Shown one piece after another: positions 34,316-44,271 of a DNA stretch of 64,000 nucleotides (the stretch's first letter is position 1; every line of letters starts with the position of its first letter). The position numbers were made by a program, and so were the translations under genes. The notes beneath the pieces are model-generated. The model did no database searches. It was given only the letters and a program-made list of their open reading frames with translations, and was not told where the DNA came from. The stretch covers positions 606,924 through 670,923 of the forward strand of contig NW_020312904.1 in NCBI RefSeq assembly GCF_003265705.1, written 5' to 3'. This DNA comes from Callorhinus ursinus. Taxonomy: Eukaryota > Chordata > Mammalia > Carnivora > Otariidae.

Positions 34316-35976
34316 GTAGCCCTGCTCTCCGAGCCGCGGGCTCCGCCAGAAGGGAGGGTCTGAGGTGGCACGGGGGCCCCCCCAGGGCCCTGGGCTGCTT
34401 CTAAGTATTCAGACTGAGGCTGAGCATCCACCTCATTGCAGATCTTTGGGGAGAGATGTGCTGTTCCCCGGTGGGATGAGCCCCAAGCCAGAATCATCCC
34501 CAAACCGTTCCCTCGTCGTGGGGGAGGATGGACTCCTCTGCACACCAGCCGGGCTCCGGTCAGCCCTGGCGGGGGGGGGGGGCTCACCGGGCGGCTCAGA
34601 CCTCACCCTGTCCAGGACAGTGTGCCCCCCATGCAGGGGGTGGTGTGGAGGGGCTGTGCCCTCACTGGCCTCCTCCCGCCGGGGCTTGGGGGGCTCTGGG
34701 GGAAGAGAGGTAGGGCTATAGTACACTTGGTCTCTTCCGGGAACGGGATTGTAGCTGTGCTGTTTGTGGGGACCCGGACACAGCGCCTGGAATGACAGTG
34801 CGTGAGCTCCCTGGGGTCCCGAGCCCACTGTTTCACTTACCCGCGGAGACCTCGAATGGATGCTTTGTGAGGGCTGACACTCGTCTAGGAAACGGCAGAG
34901 TCCCAGGACCTCCCCATCCGTCACCTCCTCCCTGGGCTGTCCCCACACACGGGCCCTTCTGTGGCCTTCTTCTGGGGCTGCAGCATGGGAATGGCTCCTC
35001 CCTGCCCCTCTCTCTGGGCGTCCCCACCTGGGTGCTCCTTCCCACGGCTCCAGGTCAGAGAGTGGGCGACGTCCCAGGGGCTGGCCTGCTCAAGCTGGGG
35101 CTGACCAGTACTGCAGACTCCCTGGTTCCCACGCAGCCCACTTTCGTTCTGTGGGGGGTCTTGCAGGAGGAGCGTGGTCCCATCCCCCCGCACCAGAGGG
35201 CTCAGTGGTCGAGGAGCCACACACAGTGGCCTCCGTCCAGCCTGGCCCCGCTCCCCCACGGGTGGCCCCTGCTCTGGGCTGGATGTCCTCGAGGAATCCT
35301 CCCTTGGGTCAGGACTGTCTTTAAGTCTCAGGATCAAAATTTGGCATCAGTTAAGGGTGCTTGCTAATGCTAACCTCGAGGCTGGTGTGGGGGCTCGCTG
35401 AGCAGACCCCACCGCCATCATCGGGGAGCACGTCTGATGGTGGAGGCCAGCACCTCCTAGCAAGGCTGTGCTCTGTGGCTCCATCTCCAGGGCCAGGGGT
35501 GAGGCTACAGGGCCAGGAGGGGACAGTGGCATTTGAGGGGACCTGGGAGGAGAGGTTGCACGTCACACCAGCCTGGACCCTCGGAGCAGGTCTGCCTCTG
35601 GCCTCTCGGTGCATTTGCATCTTAGCAATTCGTTTGCACCCCTTAGTGTCCAGTTGTGGAGGCAGCAGGTGGCTGGCGTTACCTTGTCCCTCACCTGGAA
35701 GGCCTCCCCCCCCCCTAGCCTCAGCGGGAGGCCCACCAGCCCCTTGCTCTTTTTTTTCCTGAGCAAAGAGCTCTCCCCGGGCTCCCACCCACCATGTGCC
35801 CAGTCCGTGCTCAGGCCCACTTGGGGAGGTGCGTGAGGCCCTTCCTTCCTGAATCCTGCACCTGTGCACAGGATTCCTGTCTGCTCTGGAGAAATGGGCA
35901 CCCGAACCTGGGACTCACAAGTAACTTCTCCCAAAGTTCAGCAGGCCTGGGGTGTTACGGAGTGAGTCTGCATGGT
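34316..35976. other. GC-rich unique DNA
   Basis: A run of twelve Gs at about 34571-34582 and several overlapping open frames on both strands. No domain, RNA gene or repeat recognised. Confidence 0.4.
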
Positions 35977-36060
35977 TTCCCCCCTCCCATTCCCCTCCAC
36001 CACCCTTCCCTCCCTCCCCTTCCCCTCCCCTCTCAGCTCCCTCCCCCAGCCCCTCCTGTC
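35977..36060. repeat. Polypyrimidine tract, about 84 bp
   Basis: Almost pure C/T on the plus strand ('ccacccttccctccctcccc', 'ttcccctcccctctcagctc'). The complementary strand is G/A-rich with many G3-G5 runs, so triplex or quadruplex formation is possible. The 'ctctcag' word inside resembles a splice acceptor, but no exon follows that I can support. Confidence 0.9.
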
Positions 36061-37364
36061 TGGCTAGTCGGTTCTCACCCCTGGGGGCTGGGGCTGAGTG
36101 AGTGCTACTTGACATTTACCTCTGCCTCCACAACAGATATGAGACAAGGAGTCTTTGTCAAAGCTCAGGCATCAAATTGAAATTCACCTTCCTGCTCCCT
36201 GTACAAATAGCTGGCCTGAGTCTCTCTCTGAATCTCCACAGTGGCACGTCTCTGCTCTGCAAAGCCCGCCTTGTGTGATTGCCCCTTTCCAACTTACTTC
36301 CCGGTGACCGTGATTTGAAAGCCACGCACACGCGGCGTTACAAGGTTTTGATTCTGTCGGTTCAGCTCTTTCTCCAGAGACCTCAGTCAGCAAGCATGCT
36401 CCTTTGGAGCTGCTGGGAAGAGAGCATGAGTGGTCCCCGCGATTCAGGGGACAAATCCCTCACCCCTTTCTGCTTGGAGGAGCCCCCCTCCCCCTCCACA
36501 CTGGCTGCTGGTTGCTCGCCCCACACAGAGTGACAGGGCCACCCACGCGAGGAGGTTGGGCATCCTGCAGGTCAGCCATGGGACCCAGGAGTGGCCTCCA
36601 TCCAGAGTGTGCGGCAGGGTGGGGGCAACCAGAGGTGGGGGGTCAGTGTCAGGTACACAGTCTCCACACAGTGTGAACACACCAGGGTCTCCTGCTGGGC
36701 TCTGTCACATGGTGACTCATCTATACACCTTCAAAGAGTTGTTACCCCAAGTCCTGATGCTGATGCCCCACATCCCACCTCCTGCCTGGGGCCTCAGGGG
36801 AGGGGTCTGGGCTCTGGAGCTTAGGAGGATGGGGGTCATTGGAGCCTCCTTCTGGGAAGAGTCTTCACACCAGCCACTGCCTCTCATCCCAGGGTTAGGG
36901 GTCCCCATAGCAGCAGCCCTGGTCAACTTCTCTCACTGCATCCTTTCTGGGTAGCGGGCTGGCCGTATATCTCTAGCCATCCCTCTTTCAAGAGGCCAGG
37001 CCAAGGACAACTGCAGCTGGCTTCTGTTACCTGGACTGCTAGAGGTCTTCTCCTGTGACCCACTGCTGGCTGGTCGGGACTCTGGAAAGCTAGAGCAGGG
37101 GGAGGGCCTCCAGGTGCGAGCAGGTACAATGTGAAGGGGAGGTCAGGGAAGTCAACTGGGAGCTGAAGAGAGCCAGCTGGGCAGGGTAGGGGGAGCTCCC
37201 ATATCTCAGGACAGTGGGGATGAGCGCCAGGCCTATAGTGTGCCTGCAGTGGAGACCCCAGGGCTGAGGCGGGGGAGGACCCAACCAGATGGGGTAGGGG
37301 TCGTGGGGCTCTGATGCCAGCCAGTGCACATTAAGGACCGTTGTATCTTCTTGGAGAGTTGAGC
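36061..37364. other. CpG-poor unique DNA
   Basis: GC stays moderate to high, yet CpG becomes rare compared with the DNA before 36.0 kb. No repeat or gene recognised. Confidence 0.4.
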
Positions 37365-38000
37365 CTGCTCTCATTACGTAATGCCTTTCTTTATCATGAG
37401 GACCTTCCTTGCTCTGAAACCTGCTCTGTCTGACCTTAGCGGAATGACTCCCACTTTTTTTGATTAGTGTCAGCAGGGCATAGCTTTCTCCATCCCTTTA
37501 CTTTATCAGTCAGCACCTTTATATAGAAAGTGAGTTGCTTGTATATGACATGTAGTTGGGTCTTGCTTTTTTCTCCACCCTGACAGTCTCTGTCTTTTAG
37601 TTGCTGTCTTTAAACCCCTCATGTTTTACAGCGACTGTTGATACAGTTGGAGTAGCACCCAGCACATTTGTTACTGTTTCCCATTCATTATTCTCTGCTC
37701 TTTGCTGCTTCTTTGGTCATCTGCTCTTTTTCTTTACTTTTAACTGATCATTTGCATGGTTCCATTTTCTCTCCTCTCTTAGCACATCTCTTACACTTCT
37801 GTTTTTTTTAACTTTTTTAGTGGTCGCCCTAGAGTTTGCAATATCCATTTATAACGAATGCGAGTCCACTTTAAATAGTGCTGTGCCATGCCTGAGCATT
37901 CCTAGCATCTCATAAGGGGCCCTCCCAGCTCCTCCCTCCCACTCACAATTTTGCTGCATTATTTCACTCATCCAGAAGCTATAATTGCAAATACATTGTT
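37365..38000 (-). mobile_element. L1 LINE fragment (ORF2 5' part), inverted
   Basis: 'attacgtaatgcctttcttt', 'gaccttccttgctctgaaac', 'agttgcttgtatatgacatg', 'gacagtctctgtcttttagt' and 'tagtggtcgccctagagttt' follow in order the segment of inverted L1 that encodes the early part of ORF2. It lies left of a C-terminal ORF2 fragment (38.0-39.9 kb) in the same orientation, an order that does not occur in one intact inverted L1, so these are two insertions or a rearranged one. Confidence 0.75.
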
Positions 38001-38004
38001 GCCA

Positions 38005-39890
38005 CTGTTTTGTTTGTTGAGATATAATTGACATGTAACATATTAGTTTCTTGTTGACATTAACCATTCTGACAGGTGTGAGGAGAGTTGTGGTTTTGGT
38101 TTGCATTTCCCTGATGATGAGTGATACTGAATGTCATTTCATTCATTGGCCATCTGTATATCTTCTCTGGGAAAATGTCTATTCAGGTCCTCTGACTACT
38201 TTTAAATCAGATTGTTTGGTTTTTGACTTTTGGGTGAGTTCTTTATATATTTTGGTTATTAGTTCCTTATCAGGTCTATTATTTGCAAATATTTTCTCCC
38301 ATTCCATAGGCTGCCTTTTCATTTTGTCGATGGTTTCTTCTGCTGTGCAGAAGCTTTTTAGCTTGATGTGGTCCCATTTGTTCATTTTTACCCTGTTGTC
38401 TTTGTTTTTGAAGTCAGATGCAAAAAATCGTTGCCAAGACTGCTGTCAAAGAGCTTACTGCCTGTGTTTTTTATTAGGAGTTTTATGGTTTCAGGTCTTA
38501 TGTTCAAGTCTTGACTCCATTTTGAGTTTACTTTTGTGTGTCGTGTAAGAACATGGTCCAGTTTCATTCTTTCGCATGTGGCTGTCCAGTTTTCCCAGCA
38601 CCATTTGTTGAAGAGACTGTCCTTTCCCTGCTGTATATTCTTGCCCCCTTTATTATGAATTAATCGACCATATGTGCACAGGTTTATAGCTGGGCTCTCT
38701 ATTCTGTTCCATTGATCCATGTGTCTGTTTTATGTTAATAGCATATGTTTTGATTACTATAAGTTATAATATATTTTGAAACCAGGGAGCATGGTGCCTC
38801 TAACTTTGTTCTTCTTTGTCAAGATTGTTTTGTCTATTTGGGGTCTTTTATGCTTCCATATGAATTTTAGAATTATTTCTTCTATTTCTGTGGAAAATGT
38901 AATGGAATTTTGATAAGGATTGCATTGAATCTGCAGATTGCTTTGGATAGTATGGACATTTTAAAAGTATGTATTCTTCCAATCCATGAGCATGGAGTAT
39001 CTTTCCATTTATTTGTATCTTTTAAAATTTCTTTCATCAGTGTCTCATGGTTTTCAGTGCACTGGTCTTTCACCTCCTTGGTTAAATTTATTCCTAGGTG
39101 TTTATTTCTTTCTGATGTAATTGTAAATGAGATTGTTTTCTTAATTTCTCATTCTCATAGTTCATTGTTAATGTATAAAAATGCTCTCTTTCTCTCTTTC
39201 TTTCTTTCTTTCAAGTAGGCTCCACGCCCAGCATGGAACCTGGAGCTGGGCTTGAACTCACGACCCTAAGATTGAGACCTGAACCAAGATCAAAAGTCAG
39301 ATGTTTAACTGACTGAGCCATGCAGTCACCCCCACAGATTTCTCTATATTGTTATGTATTCTGAGACTTTATTGAATTCATGTATCAGTTCTAGCAGTTT
39401 TTTGTTGGAGTCTTTAGGGTTTTCTGTATATAATATCTTGTCATCTGCAAATGGTGACAGTTTTACTTCTTCCTTTCCAATTTGGATGCCTCTGATTGCT
39501 TTTTCTTGTCTGATTGCTGTGGCCAGGAATTCCAGTACTATTTTGAATAAAAGTGGTGAGAATGGACATCCTTGTCTTGTTCCTGATCTTAGAGGGACTA
39601 AGAGCTTTCAGCTTCTCACCACTGAGTGTGATGTGAGCTGTGGGCTTGCCATATATGGCCTTTTTAATGTTGAGGTACATTCTTTCTATACCCATGTTGT
39701 TGGGAGTTTTTATCACAAATGGATATTGAATTTAGTCAAATGCTTTTTCTGTTTCTTTGAGATGATTAAATGATTTTTGGCCCTCATTTCGTTAATGTGG
39801 TGTTCATATTTATTGATTTGTGAATGCTATTATGTTTTTGAACAAACTCTTATCTGTTAGATCAGTGAAGGCTGAGAGAAAGAAATGTTT
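38005..39890 (-). mobile_element. L1 LINE, long inverted ORF2 fragment carrying a SINE
   Basis: Nearly continuous match to inverted L1 ORF2 from its C-terminal side to the reverse-transcriptase side. The reverse strand encodes recognisable pieces: '[18 protein letters not shown]'-like words near 38179-38385 (here [13 protein letters not shown]), '[12 protein letters not shown]' near 38600, '[20 protein letters not shown]' near 39000, and '[14 protein letters not shown]' near 39600. Stops and frameshifts separate them, so no full protein. It is less diverged than the L1s before 17 kb. A SINE interrupts it at 39199-39332. Confidence 0.95.
39199..39332 (-). mobile_element. Carnivore tRNA-derived SINE, short, inverted, inside L1
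   Basis: The reverse strand begins 'ggggtgactgcatggctcag' and 'tcagttaaacatctgacttt', with 'cgtgagttcaagcccagctc' (box B). It ends in a CTTT-rich/GAAAG tract. It lacks the long middle part found in the 10.6 and 49.7 kb copies. It sits inside L1 DNA whose two halves join around it, so it is younger than that L1. Confidence 0.93.
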
Positions 39891-42800
39891 TAATTTACCC
39901 TCATTCATTTATTCTCTGACATGTTTCCTTTTCTTAACTAAGTTCTGAGACATGCAGTTCTCTCCATTGCATTCCTGTTTCTATGCAGGAACCTATGTGT
40001 GGGTCCTGGGGTGTCCTCTGGAGCCTGCTGGGGAGGGGCACTCAGCCAAGGACCTGACCATGGATCACAGGGGATGCTCTGCACAGGAGAAGGCCGGGCT
40101 GTGTGGGGAGGGGAGGGCATGGCTTCGCCCCTTGCCCACCCACCTGGGGCTTGAGGGTGAGCAAGCCTCAACCCCTGCTTCCTCACTGCCCAAAGATGCT
40201 TGGGTGCCAGGTGGTGCTCAGTGGGCCAACAGGAAGACCTCTCCCTCTGCACTGCCCATGAGGCAGCTCCCCAGGCACTGTAGGAGTGGGTCCCAGGGCC
40301 AGAGCTGATGTCACAGAGTCGAGACCCTTGTGCTGGGAGCTGGGGTGTGGTTCCCACTGTCAAGGTGCAAAGACCCCAGGGTGGAGCCTCTCTCTGCCTA
40401 TGCCAGGGCCCTGGCCAGCTCAGAACCTGACATGGGGTGGGGCTAAGTCAGTGTCTACCTAGCTAGGAACGGTAACCGTCGCCTGACAGGCTGCATGTTT
40501 CGGAAAATTGGTTCCCTCTCTGACCTCCAGGCAGACCCAGCCAGACCCTCCTAGGTCACCCATGACCTGCACATGCCTTGGTCAGTGTCCCCACACCCTG
40601 AATCCCAGCGAGGGCTCATCCCATCTTCTCATGGGTACATGTAATCCCAGCGGGAGATCCTGGGTTTTACCATCTGTTTTCCCCAGCGGCTGCCACCATG
40701 TGTGGCTAATGACAGAGACAACAGCCACGCTGGAGGAAAAGAATCAGTGCAGGTGGCTCAGGAATGTTGTCCCAGATGGCATTTCCTCTGCAAAGGGCAG
40801 GGATGGGCACTGGGTTAGGGAGGAAGTGGGGGCTGGGAAACAGAGACCCCCAAATCAGGGAGCATCCGGGGCATGATCCCAGTGCTCAGGACCTGGCCGC
40901 TGGCTTCCCCTCAGAGTCCCTGCACACCACATCAGAGACAGATGCCACACAAATCCTGCAGCAGGTGTGGAGGGAGCAGAGCTGTGTACGATCGGCCCCA
41001 TAACCAGGCTAAGTGTGGCCACAGGCAGCTGTGGAAATTGGGGTGAACATGGGCCTGCTCCTGGGCAGCTTCAGATGCAGCAAGGTTTATACCCACCTGA
41101 TCAGGGTGGCTTCCCACTTTCAGCAGGCTCCAGCCGCCTCACTTCTCTGGAACTCATCTCTAGAAAGGCCAGCTTGTGCCTTGGCCCCGTGGGCAGCCAG
41201 GAGTGGCTGAGACTACACCCAAGGACGGAGCTGCTGACTCAGCCTGACCACCTGCCATGCAGGTGACCCTGAGACTGTCAGGGGGAGGTGGGGGCCCTGG
41301 TGCTTGTTGATGTTTCTGCTTTCAGTCCACAAATGCATGCTGAGCATGTCCTCTGTATTTGGGGAGGGGGGCTGGGTGGACATGGGCACAGGGCAGGGTC
41401 CTCTCTCCCAAAGGCCAGTGACCAGAATAGGGTCCTGGGGGAGAGGCCAGGCCGAAGGCCAGATCAGCAGAGGCCAGGTGTGCAGAAGTCAGGTGAGCAG
41501 AGGAATGGAGAAGAATGGAAAGCTGGAGGGGGTGAGGGACTTGGACATCTGGGGGGTACCTGGTTTCCCTCTGAGAGAATGGGGTGTTGGGAGGAGGACT
41601 AGTGGGCACTCTGGGTGCGTGGATACCAGGCAGGAAGAAGGTATCCTCAGCCTAGGACCTGCAATGGGTAGCTTGGACTCACAGGTCCTCTGGAAGGCGA
41701 CCCCAGGTGGAAGTACCAGCAGGTGTGGGAGCCCAGGGGAGAGGGCCCAGTGCCGGGCAGAGAGGGCACCAGGGGGCCTCTGTCCAGGGTCCAGGGCGCC
41801 GTGTGGACAATGTTATCCAGGACGGGGATGGCAGGTGCGTCGGGTGGGGGGCCTGTCTGGGCACCTGGCCTGAGCAGGAGGGGTCCTGGTGACCAGAGGC
41901 AGGTTTTATGAGGAGGGGAGGCAGCTTGCCTTTGGCCACCTGGCTTGAGATGCTTGACCAGGGTCCTGAAAATTGTCCCTGAGCTCTGCGGAGCATAGGT
42001 CGGTTCTGGAGGTACCCGAGGTGGGCTTCCAGGAATCCCTCTGAGGGACACAGGTATCAGGACTGTGCAGAGGAGGGGTCGCAGCAGAGTGCCTGGGACT
42101 CTGAGCTGGGACAGCCCCTCAGAGGTGGCCCAAAGTCGGGTCCTCACACCCTGTGCTGACAGTCACTGTACGCAGGGCCACTGGGCTACCCGGACATCTT
42201 GCGAGAAGCCTCATCCCTGCATCTCTCAGGTCTGCATAGGTGGGAGGCGAGTCTGCTGCCCCCTGGGACGTGGCATTGCCTTTGGTTGTCTCTCTGTCTC
42301 TGTGTCTGTGTGTCCTTCTCTTTCTCGGTCTCTCACCTGGGTGAGAGAGAGGAGTTCTGGAATGTTCCACCCGGTCTTCTGCACAGGTCAGGAACGAGTG
42401 TGGGACTCTGCCTGGCCACTTCTCTGAGCCCTTCTGTGTTGCAGGCACAGAGCGGGGGCGGTGGGGGGCTCATCTTCCAGGGGCCACCAGCCCAGGGTGT
42501 CCCGAGGAGTCTGGGATTTGTGATTCATCGAGTGCGTGCCTGTCCCCGTCTTTGCACCACGGCCTGGCATTGGCCTGCAGGGTTTGAGGGCTGGCTCGGC
42601 TCTGGCGCTGCGCTGGGCTCTGGCCGCATGAGAACCCTGGGCTCAGCCGCCCGCCCCCGCCGGCCACCACTTAGCCAAATGCTCCTTGTTGCTTCAGAGA
42701 AGTGCCCTTCCTTCTCCCTTTGGATTCATGTTTGTGGTCTGGGCCTTGAGCTGGGCAGCTGGGTGTTTCACAGGACAGAACGGTGCCCTTGTGGGAGGCT

Positions 42801-42899
42801 CTGACGGGTGTGACAGCCTGCACAGACTCTCAGATCACCTCAAGCCATCCATGTGACCTTCACCCCCTGATTTTTCTCCAAACGTGGAGCAGTTCCAGT
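39891..42899. other. CpG-poor unique DNA, no gene recognised
   Basis: About 3 kb of moderately GC-rich, mostly CpG-poor DNA. A pyrimidine-rich stretch 'ctctctgtctctgtgtctgt' lies near 42288-42308. Opposing open frames without domains (41304-41873 plus, 41647-42147 minus, 42199-42804 plus). Confidence 0.4.
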
Positions 42900-43180
42900 T
42901 TCAGGACCTTCCCATCTATCAGCGTGAGCTGAGATGCATTTACTTATTTATGAATGATATTAGAGGAGGCATATTAATAACTTATGTGAACTCATTTTTC
43001 TCAGAATCTGATGGAAGAATTAGTTGATATTAAAAATGCTGTGATTTTTTTTATTGAGCTTACTTATTTTAAAGCAGAATGCATTTTAAACAGCTCGACA
43101 AACTCTCTAATTAACTACTGTGTTTACATAAAGAACAGGCCCTGAAAATGGGAGGGGCTGAACTCCAGAGTTAATGGGAA
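42900..43180. other. AT-rich repeat-free island, candidate conserved element
   Basis: About 280 bp of AT-rich DNA ('gcatttacttatttatgaat', 'gatattagaggaggcatatt', 'gaagaattagttgatattaa', 'ctctctaattaactactgtg') with several TAATTA/TTAAT cores. It separates CpG-poor DNA on the left from CpG-rich DNA on the right and resembles no repeat I know. Confidence 0.4.
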
Positions 43181-43246
43181 CAGCTGAAGAGTTCTTGAGG
43201 AGGTGTCAACCAAGGAGGTCACTTCTGCCTGGCAGCAAACCCGGCC

Positions 43247-43423
43247 GTGGGGTTGGATCAGGTTCGCTGAGTGTCCAACCAGGCGGCCACGAGGTTTGAC
43301 CAGTTTCGGTGTGAGCGTCCATACCCGGCGGCCATGGGGTTAGATCAGGTTGGGGGTGAGCGTCCACACCCGGTGTCCATGAGTTCAGAGCAGGTTTGGG
43401 GTGAGCGTCCACACTGGGCGGCC
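43247..43423. repeat. About 45-bp tandem repeat, four copies
   Basis: Units of about 44-46 bp begin with variants of 'ggggttggatcaggtt' and end with 'gcgtcca..cccggcggcca'. Divergence between units is about 10-25 per cent by eye. Since the period is near a multiple of three, both strands stay open across it and read a repeated Pro/His/Asp/Trp motif. That is not evidence for a gene. Confidence 0.93.
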
Positions 43424-43942
43424 GGCCCGGCATGCCGACCTCCCGCGGATGACGTCACCGTGTTGGGGAGAGATCCCTGACCTCCACGGCGGCCTCCAGA
43501 GTGAGCCTCCGCCTGCCGGGCTTCTTCCCGCTTCAGGGGGATTTTGGGGTCTGGGATGAGGCGAGTCTACGCCTTTTGTAGGTTCTGCTGTCCCTTTTTT
43601 GCGGGATGCTGGGATTCCTGCAGGGACCCTTCCCCGCATGCTCCCGCTCTGATCTGGGGGAGCTGCTCTCCACCAGCCTCTCGGGGCTGGAGCACGTGGA
43701 CCGGGGCTGCCCCCACCCGCCTCCCCTCCTGGGTCTCCGCGCAGAGAACAAGGTTATGGAGATGGGGCCCTGCCCCCTCGCGCACCCGTGTCATCTCAGG
43801 TGCGGGGCTGGTGCCTCCAAGTCCCAACTGCACAGTCAATACTGGGTGGGAGGGTCTGGGTTAGATCTTCCAAAACTAAGTACCCCCCCAACTGCCGTTC
43901 CTCCACCTTCCTGTTCTTGGATCCTGAACCCCCATCACCACC
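43424..43942. other. GC-rich spacer
   Basis: Nothing recognised. Contains a TGACGTCA cAMP-response-type word at about 43449-43456 ('gatgacgtcaccg'), which alone does not define a promoter. Confidence 0.4.
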
Positions 43943-44271
43943 TGTTGCAGGTTGAACTGTGGCCCCAGTTGTAATGGTGGAGTCCCAGGACCTCAGGGTG
44001 GCACTGTATTTGGAGATGGGGTCTTCAAAGAGCTGGTTTGGTGAAACGAGGTTGTAGGCGTGGCCTTGATCCAATGTGACCTAAGAAGAGGAGATGGGGA
44101 CACAGACACGCACGGGGACGGGGTCCACGTGGCAAACGGGCCTCGGGAGGAGCCAGCCCCACCCGTGCCTGGGTCTCCGACTCCAGCCTCCAGGACCCGA
44201 GACAATGGAGGTCTGTTGTGGGAGGCGCCGGCCGTGGGGCTTTGTCATGGTGGCCCCAGGGAAGGAGGACA
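43943..44271 (-). mobile_element. MLT1-type MaLR LTR, near full length, inverted
   Basis: Starts 'tgttgcaggttgaactgtgg' (reverse complement of the LTR 3' end) and continues 'actgtatttggagatggggt', 'gatccaatgtgacctaagaa', 'gacacagacacgcacgggga', 'gactccagcctccaggaccc', then 'ctttgtcatggtggccccag'. About 329 bp, old. The same family is found at 6.9, 20.8, 29.8 and 47.3 kb. Confidence 0.88.

Noticed and set aside
35977..36100. Polypyrimidine tract plus AG as a splice acceptor of a hidden exon
   Set aside because: The tract is far longer than a normal acceptor and no conserved-looking coding frame or donor site follows.
43444..43460. cAMP-response promoter
   Set aside because: A single TGACGTCA word without a transcript start, gene or CpG-island context of adequate strength.
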